13,887 nucleotides of DNA from the NCBI GenBank assembly GCA_002428415.1, contig DIWI01000081.1:44277-58163 (forward strand). Direction: 5' to 3'. Below, in pieces: positions 1 through 7,453 of the stretch. How positions within the stretch are numbered: the stretch's first letter is position 1; each line of letters starts with the position of its first letter. Source of the stretch: Clostridiaceae bacterium UBA6110 (GTDB taxonomy: Bacteria > Bacillota > Clostridia > Clostridiales > Clostridiaceae). A program made the translations under genes and the position numbers. The notes below the pieces were generated by a model. The model searched no databases and was not told where the DNA came from. It saw only the letters and a program-made list of their open reading frames with translations.

Positions 1-1452
1 GCTTCGGCACTATGGGGAATGGATGCCAAGGAGACCTGGGAAGCTCTTAAGGAAGCTACAGGCCAGCCAAAGGCGAGAGTCGTTGCCATAGGACCTTCAG
101 GCGAAAAGATGGCTTACCTCTCCTGCCCGATAAATGACGGTCACAGGGCACCTGGAAGAGGCGGCGGCGGCGCTGTAATGGGATCCAAGAAGCTTAAGGC
201 GATAGTAGCTTATGGAACCAAGGAAACCCCGGTATTCTCACCAGAAAAGGTTAATGCGATAAACAGGAAGATCACAGCTGCCCTCAAGGAAAGTCCTGCT
301 GCTCAGGGCTTTGGAGAATACGGAACTGGAGTCGGTACTGGTGCCTCAGCACTTAACGGAGACTCCCCTGTCAAGAACTGGGGCGGAGTCGGTATAGTGG
401 ATTTTGGAGAAGAGGCAGCAGGAAAGGTAGCTACACCTACCTATGACAAGACCTACAAGACGAAGAAATATGCATGCGCCAACTGTCCTATGGGCTGCGG
501 AGCAGAGTATGAGGTAAATGACGGAAGATGGCCTCTGGGTCCAACAGAGAGACCTGAGTATGAGACTCTTGCCGCATTCGGATCTACACTACTCAATTCA
601 GAAATGGATTCAATATTCAAATGCAACGAAATCTGCAACAGGTACGGACTTGATACGATCTCAGCAGGTATGACTGTAGCGTGGGCTATGGAATGCTACA
701 ATGAGGGAATCCTCTCGAAGGAAGAGCTGGATGGCATAGACCTCAAGTGGGGAGATGGAGAGGCGATAGTTGCAATTACCCAGAAGATAGCGGACTGTGA
801 AGGCGTGGGAGCGGTACTTGCAAACGGATCTGCATTCGCAGCAAAGCACTTCGGAAAAGGAGCTGAATATCTTCAGACTGCATCAGGAATAGAGCTTCCT
901 ATGCATGATCCTAAGCTTGCCCCAGGATTCTCCAGAACCTACAAGTTTGACCCGACACCGGGAAGGCACGTCAAGGGCGGACTTGGGCTTGCCCAGGCTG
1001 CCGGGGTTCCTCTTGGAGACAAGTATGACTACAGGACTACAGGATTCCTCGATGTTACGCTCACTACCGGTCAGGAGATAAATAACGCAGGCGGTTTCTG
1101 CCTGTTCCTGATGTTCTCGGGTGTACAGGGAGCGGAAGCAGAATACCTCGAGGCTATTACCGGAAACTCATTCAAGTCACAGGACCAGATGGCTACAGGC
1201 TTAAGGATCCTTGACCTCAGGCACAGCTTCAACCTCAGGGAGGGCAAGAGACTTTCTGACATGACCATAACTGACAGGGCAGTAGGAAAGCCGCCTCAGA
1301 CGGCAGGCCCACTTGCAGGAGTGGACATAGATGTTGACAGGCTCTCAGCAAACTTCTTCGCATTTGCCGGATGGGATCCGGTTACCGGAATCCCAAGCAA
1401 GAGAAGCTACGAGAATCTCGGCCTGGACTTTGTAGCTAAGGATTTCTACTAG
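1..1452 (+). CDS. Aldehyde:ferredoxin oxidoreductase, C-terminal part (5' end outside window)
   Basis: Tungsten-pterin enzyme family that oxidises aldehydes to acids with ferredoxin as electron acceptor, in the cytoplasm of anaerobes. The frame is open from base 1, so the ATG at 19 is internal; 483 residues are visible, where the family is usually near 600, so the N-terminal domain is missing. Visible marks, counted from base 1, are a glycine-rich stretch ending in GAVMGSKKLKAI (about 57-68), which resembles the cofactor-binding segment, and CANCPMGC with cysteines at 159, 162 and 166. A further cysteine at 367 (NAGGFCLF) fits the fourth 4Fe-4S ligand. RHSFNLREG lies near residue 407. The reading frame is intact to the TAG. 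A dehydrogenase and a MoaD-like carrier follow on the same strand. The aldehyde substrate cannot be told from the sequence. The family call is firm. Confidence 0.93.
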   Translation, partial: ASALWGMDAKETWEALKEATGQPKARVVAIGPSGEKMAYLSCPINDGHRAPGRGGGGAVMGSKKLKAIVAYGTKETPVFSPEKVNAINRKITAALKESPAAQGFGEYGTGVGTGASALNGDSPVKNWGGVGIVDFGEEAAGKVATPTYDKTYKTKKYACANCPMGCGAEYEVNDGRWPLGPTERPEYETLAAFGSTLLNSEMDSIFKCNEICNRYGLDTISAGMTVAWAMECYNEGILSKEELDGIDLKWGDGEAIVAITQKIADCEGVGAVLANGSAFAAKHFGKGAEYLQTASGIELPMHDPKLAPGFSRTYKFDPTPGRHVKGGLGLAQAAGVPLGDKYDYRTTGFLDVTLTTGQEINNAGGFCLFLMFSGVQGAEAEYLEAITGNSFKSQDQMATGLRILDLRHSFNLREGKRLSDMTITDRAVGKPPQTAGPLAGVDIDVDRLSANFFAFAGWDPVTGIPSKRSYENLGLDFVAKDFY

Positions 1453-1460
1453 AAAACTCC

Positions 1461-1489
1461 GGGCCGCCCAACTAAACACTGGGCGGCCC
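1461..1489 (+). promoter_or_regulatory. GC-rich intercistronic hairpin after the oxidoreductase gene
   Basis: A perfect 9-bp stem, GGGCCGCCC (1461-1469) with GGGCGGCCC (1481-1489), closes an 11-nt loop, 8 bases after the oxidoreductase stop. It is followed by AAATATTAATG, not a T-run, so it does not look like a standard intrinsic terminator. It could protect the 3' end of the oxidoreductase message or lower expression of the two downstream genes. The stem is seen directly; the role is inferred. Confidence 0.6.
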
Positions 1490-1531
1490 AAATATTAATG
1501 TCAAAACCAAGCAGCAAAGGTGGGATACATA

Positions 1532-2401
1532 TTGAAGAAACTGCTTATAACTGGCGGTGCCGGAAGCATGGGCAAGGAGCTTTCCATAGCTCTTTCAAAG
1601 AAGGGCTTCAAGGTATACGCTTATGACATACCGAATGCCAACTATGACGGACTTGAAGAGTATGGAATTGAGGGCATTAAGGGAGATATCACAGATCCTT
1701 CATCAATTGGCGAAGCAGTCAAGGGAATGGACATGGTTGTCCATCTTGCAGCGCTTCTCCCCCCAGTAAGTGAAAGGAACAGGGACAAGACCTTTGCAGT
1801 AAACGTAAAGGGCACGTCTAACCTTGTTGATGCAATAAAGGCTGACGGAAGCAAAGCGAGACTCATATTTTCATCCACAGTCGCTTCATATGGTGACAGC
1901 ACAATGGATGAACCTCCTGTGAAGCCGACCACATTGCAGAAGCCCAACACATTCTACAGCGAGTCTAAGGTGGCAGCAGAAAAATACGTATTTGATTCTA
2001 GCATAACCTATACTATACTCAGGGTAGCGGGAGTTGTTCTTGCAGCACTTATGGATCCACCCTCGTGGCCGTTTGTTGCAGACCAGAGGGTGGAATTCGT
2101 TTATCGCGGTGACGTTGTCAGTGCTCTCATAGGGGCAGTTGAAAATGAAGAATCAGCCAACAAGGTTCTCATAGTATCAGGTGGAAAGACCTGGCAGATG
2201 AGGGGCAGCGAATTTGTTGAGAAGTTCCTTGCAGTCCTTGATGTTCCTGCTGAGGATGCCGAATATCCGGAGAAGCCGATTTACGGCGACTGGTATGATA
2301 CGGAGGAATCGCAAAGGCTCCTATCTTTCCAGAACACCCCATTTCCTAAATTCATTGAACTTCTTCAGAAGGCAGTCGACGATGCCATAAATGGAATGTA
2401 A
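1532..2401 (+). CDS. NAD-dependent epimerase/dehydratase family protein (extended SDR)
   Basis: Rossmann-fold oxidoreductase of the extended short-chain dehydrogenase type, 289 residues, cytoplasmic. The N-terminus MKKLLITGGAGSMG carries the TGxxGxxG nucleotide motif (7-14). An acidic residue ends the second strand (D32, which favours NAD), D52-I-T and HLAALL (71-76) follow, and the active site shows serines at 114/115 and YxxxK (Y142, K146). I chose the TTG at 1532 because AAGGTGG (1517-1523) sits 8 bases before it and the protein then starts as the family usually does. A GTG at 1520 is in frame but lies inside that ribosome binding site. The gene lies between an aldehyde oxidoreductase and a sulfur carrier, 18 bases before the latter. 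It might act on the same sugar-like or aldehyde substrate, but no specific activity can be named. Confidence 0.85.
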   Translation: MKKLLITGGAGSMGKELSIALSKKGFKVYAYDIPNANYDGLEEYGIEGIKGDITDPSSIGEAVKGMDMVVHLAALLPPVSERNRDKTFAVNVKGTSNLVDAIKADGSKARLIFSSTVASYGDSTMDEPPVKPTTLQKPNTFYSESKVAAEKYVFDSSITYTILRVAGVVLAALMDPPSWPFVADQRVEFVYRGDVVSALIGAVENEESANKVLIVSGGKTWQMRGSEFVEKFLAVLDVPAEDAEYPEKPIYGDWYDTEESQRLLSFQNTPFPKFIELLQKAVDDAINGM

Positions 2402-2419
2402 AGATACGGAGATGATGAT

Positions 2420-2668
2420 ATGCGCATTGAGATGAAGTATATAGGTGTACCCTTGGCCGGAATGACCAACACTAAAAGAACGGTCATCCTTACTGAAGGC
2501 TCTAATGTCGATGCGCTTATACAGAGCCTCATAGACGATTCACCTGGCACCAGCAGGGAAAATTTCAAAAGCGTAACCTGCATGGTCAACAGGCAAAATG
2601 CGGGAACCGGAACGGTTCTTCATGATGGAGATGAGGTATTCCTGCTTGGAATACTAGGTGGTGGCTAG
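2420..2668 (+). CDS. MoaD/ThiS-family ubiquitin-like sulfur carrier protein
   Basis: Small beta-grasp protein of 82 residues. It ends in LLGILGGG; a C-terminal Gly-Gly tail is the part of MoaD and ThiS that is adenylated and turned into a thiocarboxylate. Residues 17-40 (KRTVILTEGSNVDALIQSLIDD) and the late segment with HDGDEVFLL match the family pattern of strand, helix and final strand before the tail. MoaD-type carriers donate the dithiolene sulfur of the pterin that holds molybdenum or tungsten, so its place two genes after an aldehyde:ferredoxin oxidoreductase suggests service to that enzyme. The ATG is supported by CGGAG (2407-2411) 8 bases upstream. The tail has three glycines where two are usual. 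It is the last gene of the plus-strand unit, before the hairpin at 2710. Whether it serves only this enzyme is inference. Confidence 0.82.
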   Translation: MRIEMKYIGVPLAGMTNTKRTVILTEGSNVDALIQSLIDDSPGTSRENFKSVTCMVNRQNAGTGTVLHDGDEVFLLGILGGG

Positions 2669-2709
2669 AATCTTCCATATTGGTTCCGGTAAAGGACATA
2701 ATCAATATA

Positions 2710-2754
2710 AAAACAACAACCGGCTTCATCAGAGATGTAGTCGGTTGTTGTTTT
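2710..2754. terminator. Bidirectional intrinsic terminator between converging units
   Basis: A 13-bp perfect stem, AAAACAACAACCG (2710-2722) with CGGTTGTTGTTTT (2742-2754), continues inward as a further imperfect stem around a 3-nt AGA loop (2731-2733). On the minus strand the stem is followed by a T-rich tract (TTTTTATATTG), and it begins 2 bases after the stop of the propeller gene. On the plus strand the T-run is only four long, and the stem lies 41 bases after the MoaD-like gene. It should stop both converging transcripts, better on the minus strand. Confidence 0.88.
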
Positions 2755-2756
2755 GC

Positions 2757-3824
2757 TTACTCGAAGCTTTCAGTCAGCTCTTCATGCCTTATGAACTGTC
2801 GCATATAGGTATATGAGACATGGATTGTTCCATCAGCAGCCTGCTTGATCGACGGGTATGAGAATTCGGGTTCTCCCTCAATCCCTTCCTTGGTTATGAC
2901 GGTCTTGATTCTCTCCCAGGTCAGTCCCCCGTCAACAGATCTTGCTATGACCAGTGGGTTTCTTCTGACTCCCCATACAGAGCTTGGTTCATCTGTGACA
3001 TCCAGCTCAATTTTGTCCATGTCCTTCTTGTCGAACCATGGGGGCCTGTTCACCTTAGGTGGCGCCATGTGTTTGTTGACATCATTGAATATCAGGACAA
3101 GGCTGTCATCCTTCAATTTAGTACATTGGATCGATGAGTTGTTGTTAGGAAGATCCAATGGATATGGAATCTTCCAGGTCTTTCCACCGTCTTCAGATAC
3201 CGTTGAATAGATATAGTCCGCTCTTCTGTTTCTGAAGAAACCAACAAGCTTCTTATCCTTTGTCTCCACCAGGGACATATGCACCAGACCTGCGCTTCCT
3301 TCTAAAACTGTCTCGCTCCATGTTAGGCCCATGTCGCTTGAACGCTTGACTACGCTATAGTCTTCGCCCAGGAATCCTGATTTGGACTTCAGGCAGTAAT
3401 ATGCTGGGAGGAGTATGTCACCATTCTCCAGAACAACCGGTGGGTTCCTGACAAATATGCCTGCTTCACTGAACAGATTCTTTATTTCACTCCAGGTATG
3501 CCCGTAGTCTTCTGACTTGCGCCATCTTACTACTGCAGTATCCTGGTGGATTCCAATCTGTGCGGTGTAGATAAGCCATATCACACCGGGCTTTATCTCA
3601 AAGAGAATCGGATTCTGTTCTGAACGTTCAGTATCTTCTGAGAGTATTACTGGTGTCTCCCATTCCTCTGCTCCACTTGCAAGTCTTGAAAGGTGTATTG
3701 AAATATCGGCTTTTCCTTCGCAGGATCCCCCGAACCATGTGCACAGCACTTCACCGTTGCTGAGGAGCAACAGATTGGATGCGTGATTGTGCGGGTATAG
3801 TATTGGGATGTTTCGGCTCTTCAT
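2757..3824 (-). CDS. Sialidase-fold BNR/Asp-box beta-propeller, probably a cytoplasmic glycosidase or lyase
   Basis: 355 residues with four Asp-box motifs (SxDxGxTW) at 104-111, 162-169, 210-217 and 296-303, the mark of sialidase-like beta-propellers (BNR_2 type). There is no signal peptide, so it acts in the cytoplasm. The FRIP motif that carries the first arginine of true sialidases is not seen; that position reads ILYPHNHASNLL. The C-terminal SYPSIKQAADGTIHVSYTY is typical of the wider family. Other propellers of this fold act on rhamnose-glucuronate or other uronic links, so an activity other than sialidase is quite possible. It is the last gene of the operon. The ATG is supported by GAGGAG 7 bases upstream. 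Its place beside a YhcH cupin and a TRAP importer suggests that it cuts an imported oligosaccharide or glycoside. Fold firm, substrate unknown. Confidence 0.8.
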   Translation of the reverse strand: MKSRNIPILYPHNHASNLLLLSNGEVLCTWFGGSCEGKADISIHLSRLASGAEEWETPVILSEDTERSEQNPILFEIKPGVIWLIYTAQIGIHQDTAVVRWRKSEDYGHTWSEIKNLFSEAGIFVRNPPVVLENGDILLPAYYCLKSKSGFLGEDYSVVKRSSDMGLTWSETVLEGSAGLVHMSLVETKDKKLVGFFRNRRADYIYSTVSEDGGKTWKIPYPLDLPNNNSSIQCTKLKDDSLVLIFNDVNKHMAPPKVNRPPWFDKKDMDKIELDVTDEPSSVWGVRRNPLVIARSVDGGLTWERIKTVITKEGIEGEPEFSYPSIKQAADGTIHVSYTYMRQFIRHEELTESFE

Positions 3825-3880
3825 GCAAATACTCCTCTACTACTTGATAATCAACCGTTCCGTGATTCAGCCTTAAGCTT

Positions 3881-4333
3881 CTACTTCTGCCCTGCAGGCA
3901 TTTTAAGAACGATTTTTTCAAACTTGTGTCCATTTGAAGTGTGTCTTATCGCTTTATGGGCGTCATGCGGGAAAGCGACATAGAACATGCCTTCAGAAAC
4001 ATATAGGCTATGCTTCTCGGAAGCCTCATAATATGCGGCGTCCTTTACTTCATCATAAGGAGTCTTTTCTGATGAATCATCCAGCTCAGCCCATGCGATC
4101 TCTTCGTCTCCATGAACAACTATCTGGATATCGATGAACTTTCTGTGGGCTTCAAACAGTCCTTCGGCCATAGGTTTAGTATCACCCTTCTGGACCATGA
4201 AGAATCCTCCATCGAATTCATATCGGCCTGTTTCCATCTTGCCCATCTGTTCCTGTATAGCTTCCAGACCCTTATTGAGGTTTGGAATCATGCTCTGGTA
4301 AAGCTCAATGTTCTTAAGTTTATCAACAATCAT
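3881..4333 (-). CDS. YhcH/YjgK/YiaL family cupin (DUF386)
   Basis: 150-residue single-domain cupin, full length for the family. Members include E. coli YhcH of the sialic acid operon, YiaL of a sugar catabolism operon and EbgC. They are thought to act on the free sugar or sugar acid, for example as anomerase or isomerase, often with a bound metal. Visible motifs are EAHRKFIDIQ (61-70) with H63 and FPHDAHK (121-127) with H123 and H126; these histidines are the likely metal ligands. The ATG has GGAG 7 bases upstream. It lies 14 bases after the TRAP permease and 56 bases before the propeller gene, so it is cotranscribed. The pairing with a propeller enzyme and an aldolase resembles sialic acid gene clusters, but no kinase or epimerase of that pathway is present here. 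Family certain; reaction inferred. Confidence 0.88.
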   Translation of the reverse strand: MIVDKLKNIELYQSMIPNLNKGLEAIQEQMGKMETGRYEFDGGFFMVQKGDTKPMAEGLFEAHRKFIDIQIVVHGDEEIAWAELDDSSEKTPYDEVKDAAYYEASEKHSLYVSEGMFYVAFPHDAHKAIRHTSNGHKFEKIVLKMPAGQK

Positions 4334-4347
4334 ATTTATTCTCCACT

Positions 4348-6294
4348 TTACACTGTAACTTGGACTTTATCGCGTTTTTTAAATTGTAAGTAGAAGTAAA
4401 CTAAAAAGGCTGCTCCGATAGCACTTCCGACAATTGTTATACCAGTGTGAGGCACGATGATCATAATAGAAACTACACACAGCAGTGCTCTTATGAGCTT
4501 GTTCTCAAACGGTATGAACATGTATCCTGTCAATCCTGATGCTAGGAAGATTATTCCATATGCAAGAACTGCTGCTGCAATGGCTGTATCAACAAACGTT
4601 CCGGATACAAGGAGAAGCTCCGGCTGGAATACGAATACGAACGGTACCAGGAATGAAACGAATGCATATCCAAAGGCTGTCCATCCTGTTTTCCATGAGC
4701 TTGCACCTGCAATTCCTGCTGCTGTAAATGAAGCAAGACATACAGGAGGTGTGATCTGAGCAATAACTCCAAAGTAGAATATGAACATGTTGGCTGGCAG
4801 TGCACCGATTCCAAGATTGATTAATGTCGAGCTGAACAGTATGTTGGCTATAAGGTAAGCCGCAACTGTTGGCAGTGCCATTCCAAGAAGGAGGCATCCA
4901 GCCATTGCGAAGATAAGTGCCAATGCTACGCTCGAATCACCAGTCTGTGCGATTATCTTGGTGAGCTTATTGGCAACACCAGACTGGACGACGATACCGA
5001 TCATTATTCCACACGCTGCGGTAGGAATTACTATTCCTGCAGCCTGCTTTACTCCATCAAGAGTTGCATTGATAAGCTGTTTAGCGTTCATCCTTGTCTT
5101 CGTGCTGACAAAGCTAACAGCGATTGACAGTGCAGTTGCGACGATAGCCGCTCTTGTAAGGGATCCGCCTGAAACGATTATGAATACAAGCACGATGATG
5201 GGAATCAGCTGATAAAGTCTTGGAACTATAGGATCTGATTCATACTTGACTTCTTCACCAAGATTGACCATCGATTTACGCTTTGCTATGAAGTGTACAA
5301 GAAGGAAAACCGAACCGTAGTATGCAAGGGCTGGAATCAATGCGGATGTAGCTATCTTCAGGTAGCTCACGCCAATCATCTCAGCCATTATGAAGGCTCC
5401 GACTCCCATTATAGGAGGCATTATCTGTCCGCCGGTAGATGCGACAGCTTCAACTGCAGCAGCCTGATGAGGCTCATATCCCGACTTCTTCATGAGAGGG
5501 ATTGTCAGGACTCCAGTTGTAGTAACATTTGCTACTGCACTTCCTGAGATCATTCCCATAAGGCCGCTGGATATTACTGATGCTTTCGCAGGTCCTCCAA
5601 CAGTCTTGTCACTTAGCTTCATTCCAAGGTCTATGAGGACCTGGCCACCGCCGCATACAGAGAAGAAGGCTCCAAACAGAAGGAAGTAGAATAGTGTGTT
5701 AAGGGATGCGGTAAGTGGAGAACCAAGGATACCATTGACATCCATAACCATAACTTCAGCAAATCCCTGCCAGGACATTCCTCTGAATTTGAATATTCCA
5801 GGAATCTTCTGTCCGACGAAGGCATATGCTACGAAGAAAAGGATGAAGGCAAACAGCGCCATTCCCATGGTACGTCTTACTGCTTCCATTACCACAAACA
5901 CCATCATATATCCGGCTAGAAGGTCAGGTGTTCTCATTGTATCGACATTATAGATTCGATTCTGGAGATATGACAGATTAGCAGTGAAGTAGTACGCGAT
6001 ATATGCGATCATTGCAAACAAAAGCGCATCATAAATCCACGATAAGGCAATAGCCCATTTCTTCTTCTTTCCAGTAGCCATAGGTTTGAACAGGAACGTT
6101 GCGAGCAATCCAAAACAAAGATGATAGGGAACCTGCAGCCATCTATCCATAGGCCTTACTAGTGCCAAATACATCTGGAATCCTATAAAGCAAATTGAAA
6201 CTATAATCAGCGCAATATATCTTGTCTTCGACATTTTCGCTTTCTCAACAAGGCCATCGTCCGTGTTGATGAGTACTTCAACTTTATCTGCCAT
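4348..6294 (-). CDS. TRAP transporter permease, fused DctQ-DctM type (TAXI-TRAP)
   Basis: 648-residue inner-membrane protein. An N-terminal group of about four hydrophobic segments (residues 25-160) corresponds to the small DctQ subunit, and the rest to the large DctM subunit, joined in one chain as is usual for TAXI-type TRAP systems. The conserved GSAVANV (251-257) and STGGQIMPPIMG (286-297) match the DctM core. The last 100 residues, also hydrophobic, resemble the C-terminal extension seen in fused permeases. It uses a sodium or proton gradient to take in an organic anion delivered by the receptor encoded just upstream. GGAGG stands 8 bases before the ATG. The 72-base gap after the receptor gene holds a hairpin. 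The substrate is not readable from the protein; the catabolic genes around it point to a sugar acid or sugar-acid conjugate. Confidence 0.92.
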   Translation of the reverse strand: MADKVEVLINTDDGLVEKAKMSKTRYIALIIVSICFIGFQMYLALVRPMDRWLQVPYHLCFGLLATFLFKPMATGKKKKWAIALSWIYDALLFAMIAYIAYYFTANLSYLQNRIYNVDTMRTPDLLAGYMMVFVVMEAVRRTMGMALFAFILFFVAYAFVGQKIPGIFKFRGMSWQGFAEVMVMDVNGILGSPLTASLNTLFYFLLFGAFFSVCGGGQVLIDLGMKLSDKTVGGPAKASVISSGLMGMISGSAVANVTTTGVLTIPLMKKSGYEPHQAAAVEAVASTGGQIMPPIMGVGAFIMAEMIGVSYLKIATSALIPALAYYGSVFLLVHFIAKRKSMVNLGEEVKYESDPIVPRLYQLIPIIVLVFIIVSGGSLTRAAIVATALSIAVSFVSTKTRMNAKQLINATLDGVKQAAGIVIPTAACGIMIGIVVQSGVANKLTKIIAQTGDSSVALALIFAMAGCLLLGMALPTVAAYLIANILFSSTLINLGIGALPANMFIFYFGVIAQITPPVCLASFTAAGIAGASSWKTGWTAFGYAFVSFLVPFVFVFQPELLLVSGTFVDTAIAAAVLAYGIIFLASGLTGYMFIPFENKLIRALLCVVSIMIIVPHTGITIVGSAIGAAFLVYFYLQFKKRDKVQVTV

Positions 6295-6318
6295 TAATAT
6301 TTCCTCCTATTATATCTT

Positions 6319-6349
6319 TATTGGAGACCGCACCATACGGTCTCCAATA
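6319..6349 (-). promoter_or_regulatory. Intercistronic hairpin between receptor and permease genes
   Basis: Perfect 12-bp inverted repeat, TATTGGAGACCG (6319-6330) with CGGTCTCCAATA (6338-6349), around a 7-base loop. It lies 17 bases after the receptor stop and about 10 bases before the permease ribosome binding site. On the transcribed strand it is followed by AAGATATAATAG, not a T-run, so full termination is unlikely. Such hairpins often guard the 3' end of a receptor message so that receptor outnumbers permease. The structure is seen; the role is inferred. Confidence 0.65.
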
Positions 6350-6366
6350 TTGATATTCCCCTTTGA

Positions 6367-7440
6367 TTATTTCATGTAACCAGCTTCTTTGAAGTATCTT
6401 TCAGCGCCAGGATGAAGCTTAACTCCACCTATTCTTTCAGATTCCCATGCAGTTTCAGGGTTGAATGGCTCAAGTGATGCAAATACCTTTACAAGGTAAT
6501 CTCTGTTCTCACAAAGTATCTTAGTCATCTGGTAAACTACTTCTTCGTCAAGATCTTCTCTTACGAACAGGCAGTCAGGTGTTCCAGCGTTGATTATCTT
6601 CTCAGTCTGTCCCTTCCATGAGTTAGGTGCTATGTTAACTCTCTGGAATCCTTTTTCCTTGACGAAATACTCTATAGTCGCATCTTCCCACTGAAGGAAC
6701 TTTACGTCTACTGACATTGCAACTTCCTGCATTGTGGATGAGTTTACAGAAGTATGGTCAAGCATGTAGTCAAGCTTGCCGTCCTTTACCATAGCTGCAA
6801 GGTCTGAACCTCCGCCTCTGACGATGTCTCCGCCCCATGACTTGATGTCAGCTTCGGTAACTCCGAGGAAATCAAGCATTATCATTACAACTTCGTTGTC
6901 CATTGATCCTATCGGGCTGCAGCCAATTCTTATTGGAAGCTTCTGTCTTATTGCTTCTTCTATGGTATCAACCTTGTACTTGTCGATGAACGCCTTAGTA
7001 AGGAAGTTAACAGCTGAAACCGCTGAAAGCTCTCCAACCATTGCAAGGTATCCGTCTGTAGGTGCTTTCCCAAGAGTACCTGTTTCCATAGCCCATCTTG
7101 CAGGTGCGCCGTTTATGAATGCCATGTCGGCCTTTCCGCCTTCAAACAGGTAAGGTGCTCCCATACCGCCAGGTGAAATAGGCTGTACGTCTACAGTTCC
7201 GATTCCATTGTCTTCCCAAAGCTTTCCGAATTCTGCAGAAATATTGTAGTTGCTTGTTCCTACTTCAAAGGTAGCAAAAAGGACGTTAGCCTTAAGGTCA
7301 AGCTTAGGAGCTGTTGTCGGTGCTCCTGGAACTGTTGGAGCCGTAGTTGGATCCGGTGTCTTCGCACCACAAGCTGCCATACCTACTGTCATCATCATTG
7401 CCAGACCAAGACTGAGAACTTTTTTCTTTACACTTAACAT
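6367..7440 (-). CDS. TAXI-family TRAP transporter solute-binding lipoprotein
   Basis: Extracytoplasmic receptor of a TRAP uptake system, 357 residues from the ATG at 7440. I prefer this start to in-frame starts further upstream because GGAGGG lies 5 bases before it, the upstream stretch lies within pdxA, and the protein then begins with a clean signal: MLSVKKK, a hydrophobic run, and the lipobox GMAAC with Cys24 as lipid anchor. Residues 29-46 form a Pro/Thr-rich linker (PTTAPTVPGAPTTAP), as in Gram-positive lipoproteins tethered to the membrane. The mature domain opens with LFATFEVGTSNYNISAEF and has EGGKADMAFIN, the pattern of TAXI receptors. It starts 13 bases after the pdxA stop and precedes the fused permease. 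The ligand is inferred from context to be a sugar acid or conjugate; few TAXI ligands are known. Confidence 0.9.
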   Translation of the reverse strand: MLSVKKKVLSLGLAMMMTVGMAACGAKTPDPTTAPTVPGAPTTAPKLDLKANVLFATFEVGTSNYNISAEFGKLWEDNGIGTVDVQPISPGGMGAPYLFEGGKADMAFINGAPARWAMETGTLGKAPTDGYLAMVGELSAVSAVNFLTKAFIDKYKVDTIEEAIRQKLPIRIGCSPIGSMDNEVVMIMLDFLGVTEADIKSWGGDIVRGGGSDLAAMVKDGKLDYMLDHTSVNSSTMQEVAMSVDVKFLQWEDATIEYFVKEKGFQRVNIAPNSWKGQTEKIINAGTPDCLFVREDLDEEVVYQMTKILCENRDYLVKVFASLEPFNPETAWESERIGGVKLHPGAERYFKEAGYMK

Positions 7441-7453
7441 AATTTCCCTCCAA

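Noticed and set aside
19..21. ATG at 19 as the start of the aldehyde oxidoreductase
   Set aside because: The frame is open and family-like upstream to base 1, no ribosome site precedes it, and the protein would lack its whole N-terminal domain.
1520..1522. GTG start for the SDR gene
   Set aside because: It lies inside the AAGGTGG ribosome binding site; the TTG at 1532 has correct spacing and gives the usual N-terminus.
3825..3880. Separate promoter for the propeller gene in the 56-base gap
   Set aside because: I could not find a convincing -35/-10 pair on the minus strand; only the ribosome site is clear.
4457..5953. Several plus-strand open frames opposite the TRAP permease and similar frames opposite other genes
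   Set aside because: They are antisense shadows of well-supported genes, with no family resemblance and no convincing ribosome sites.
6319..6349. Intrinsic terminator splitting the operon after the receptor gene
   Set aside because: No T-tract follows the stem on the transcribed strand, and the permease needs its receptor.
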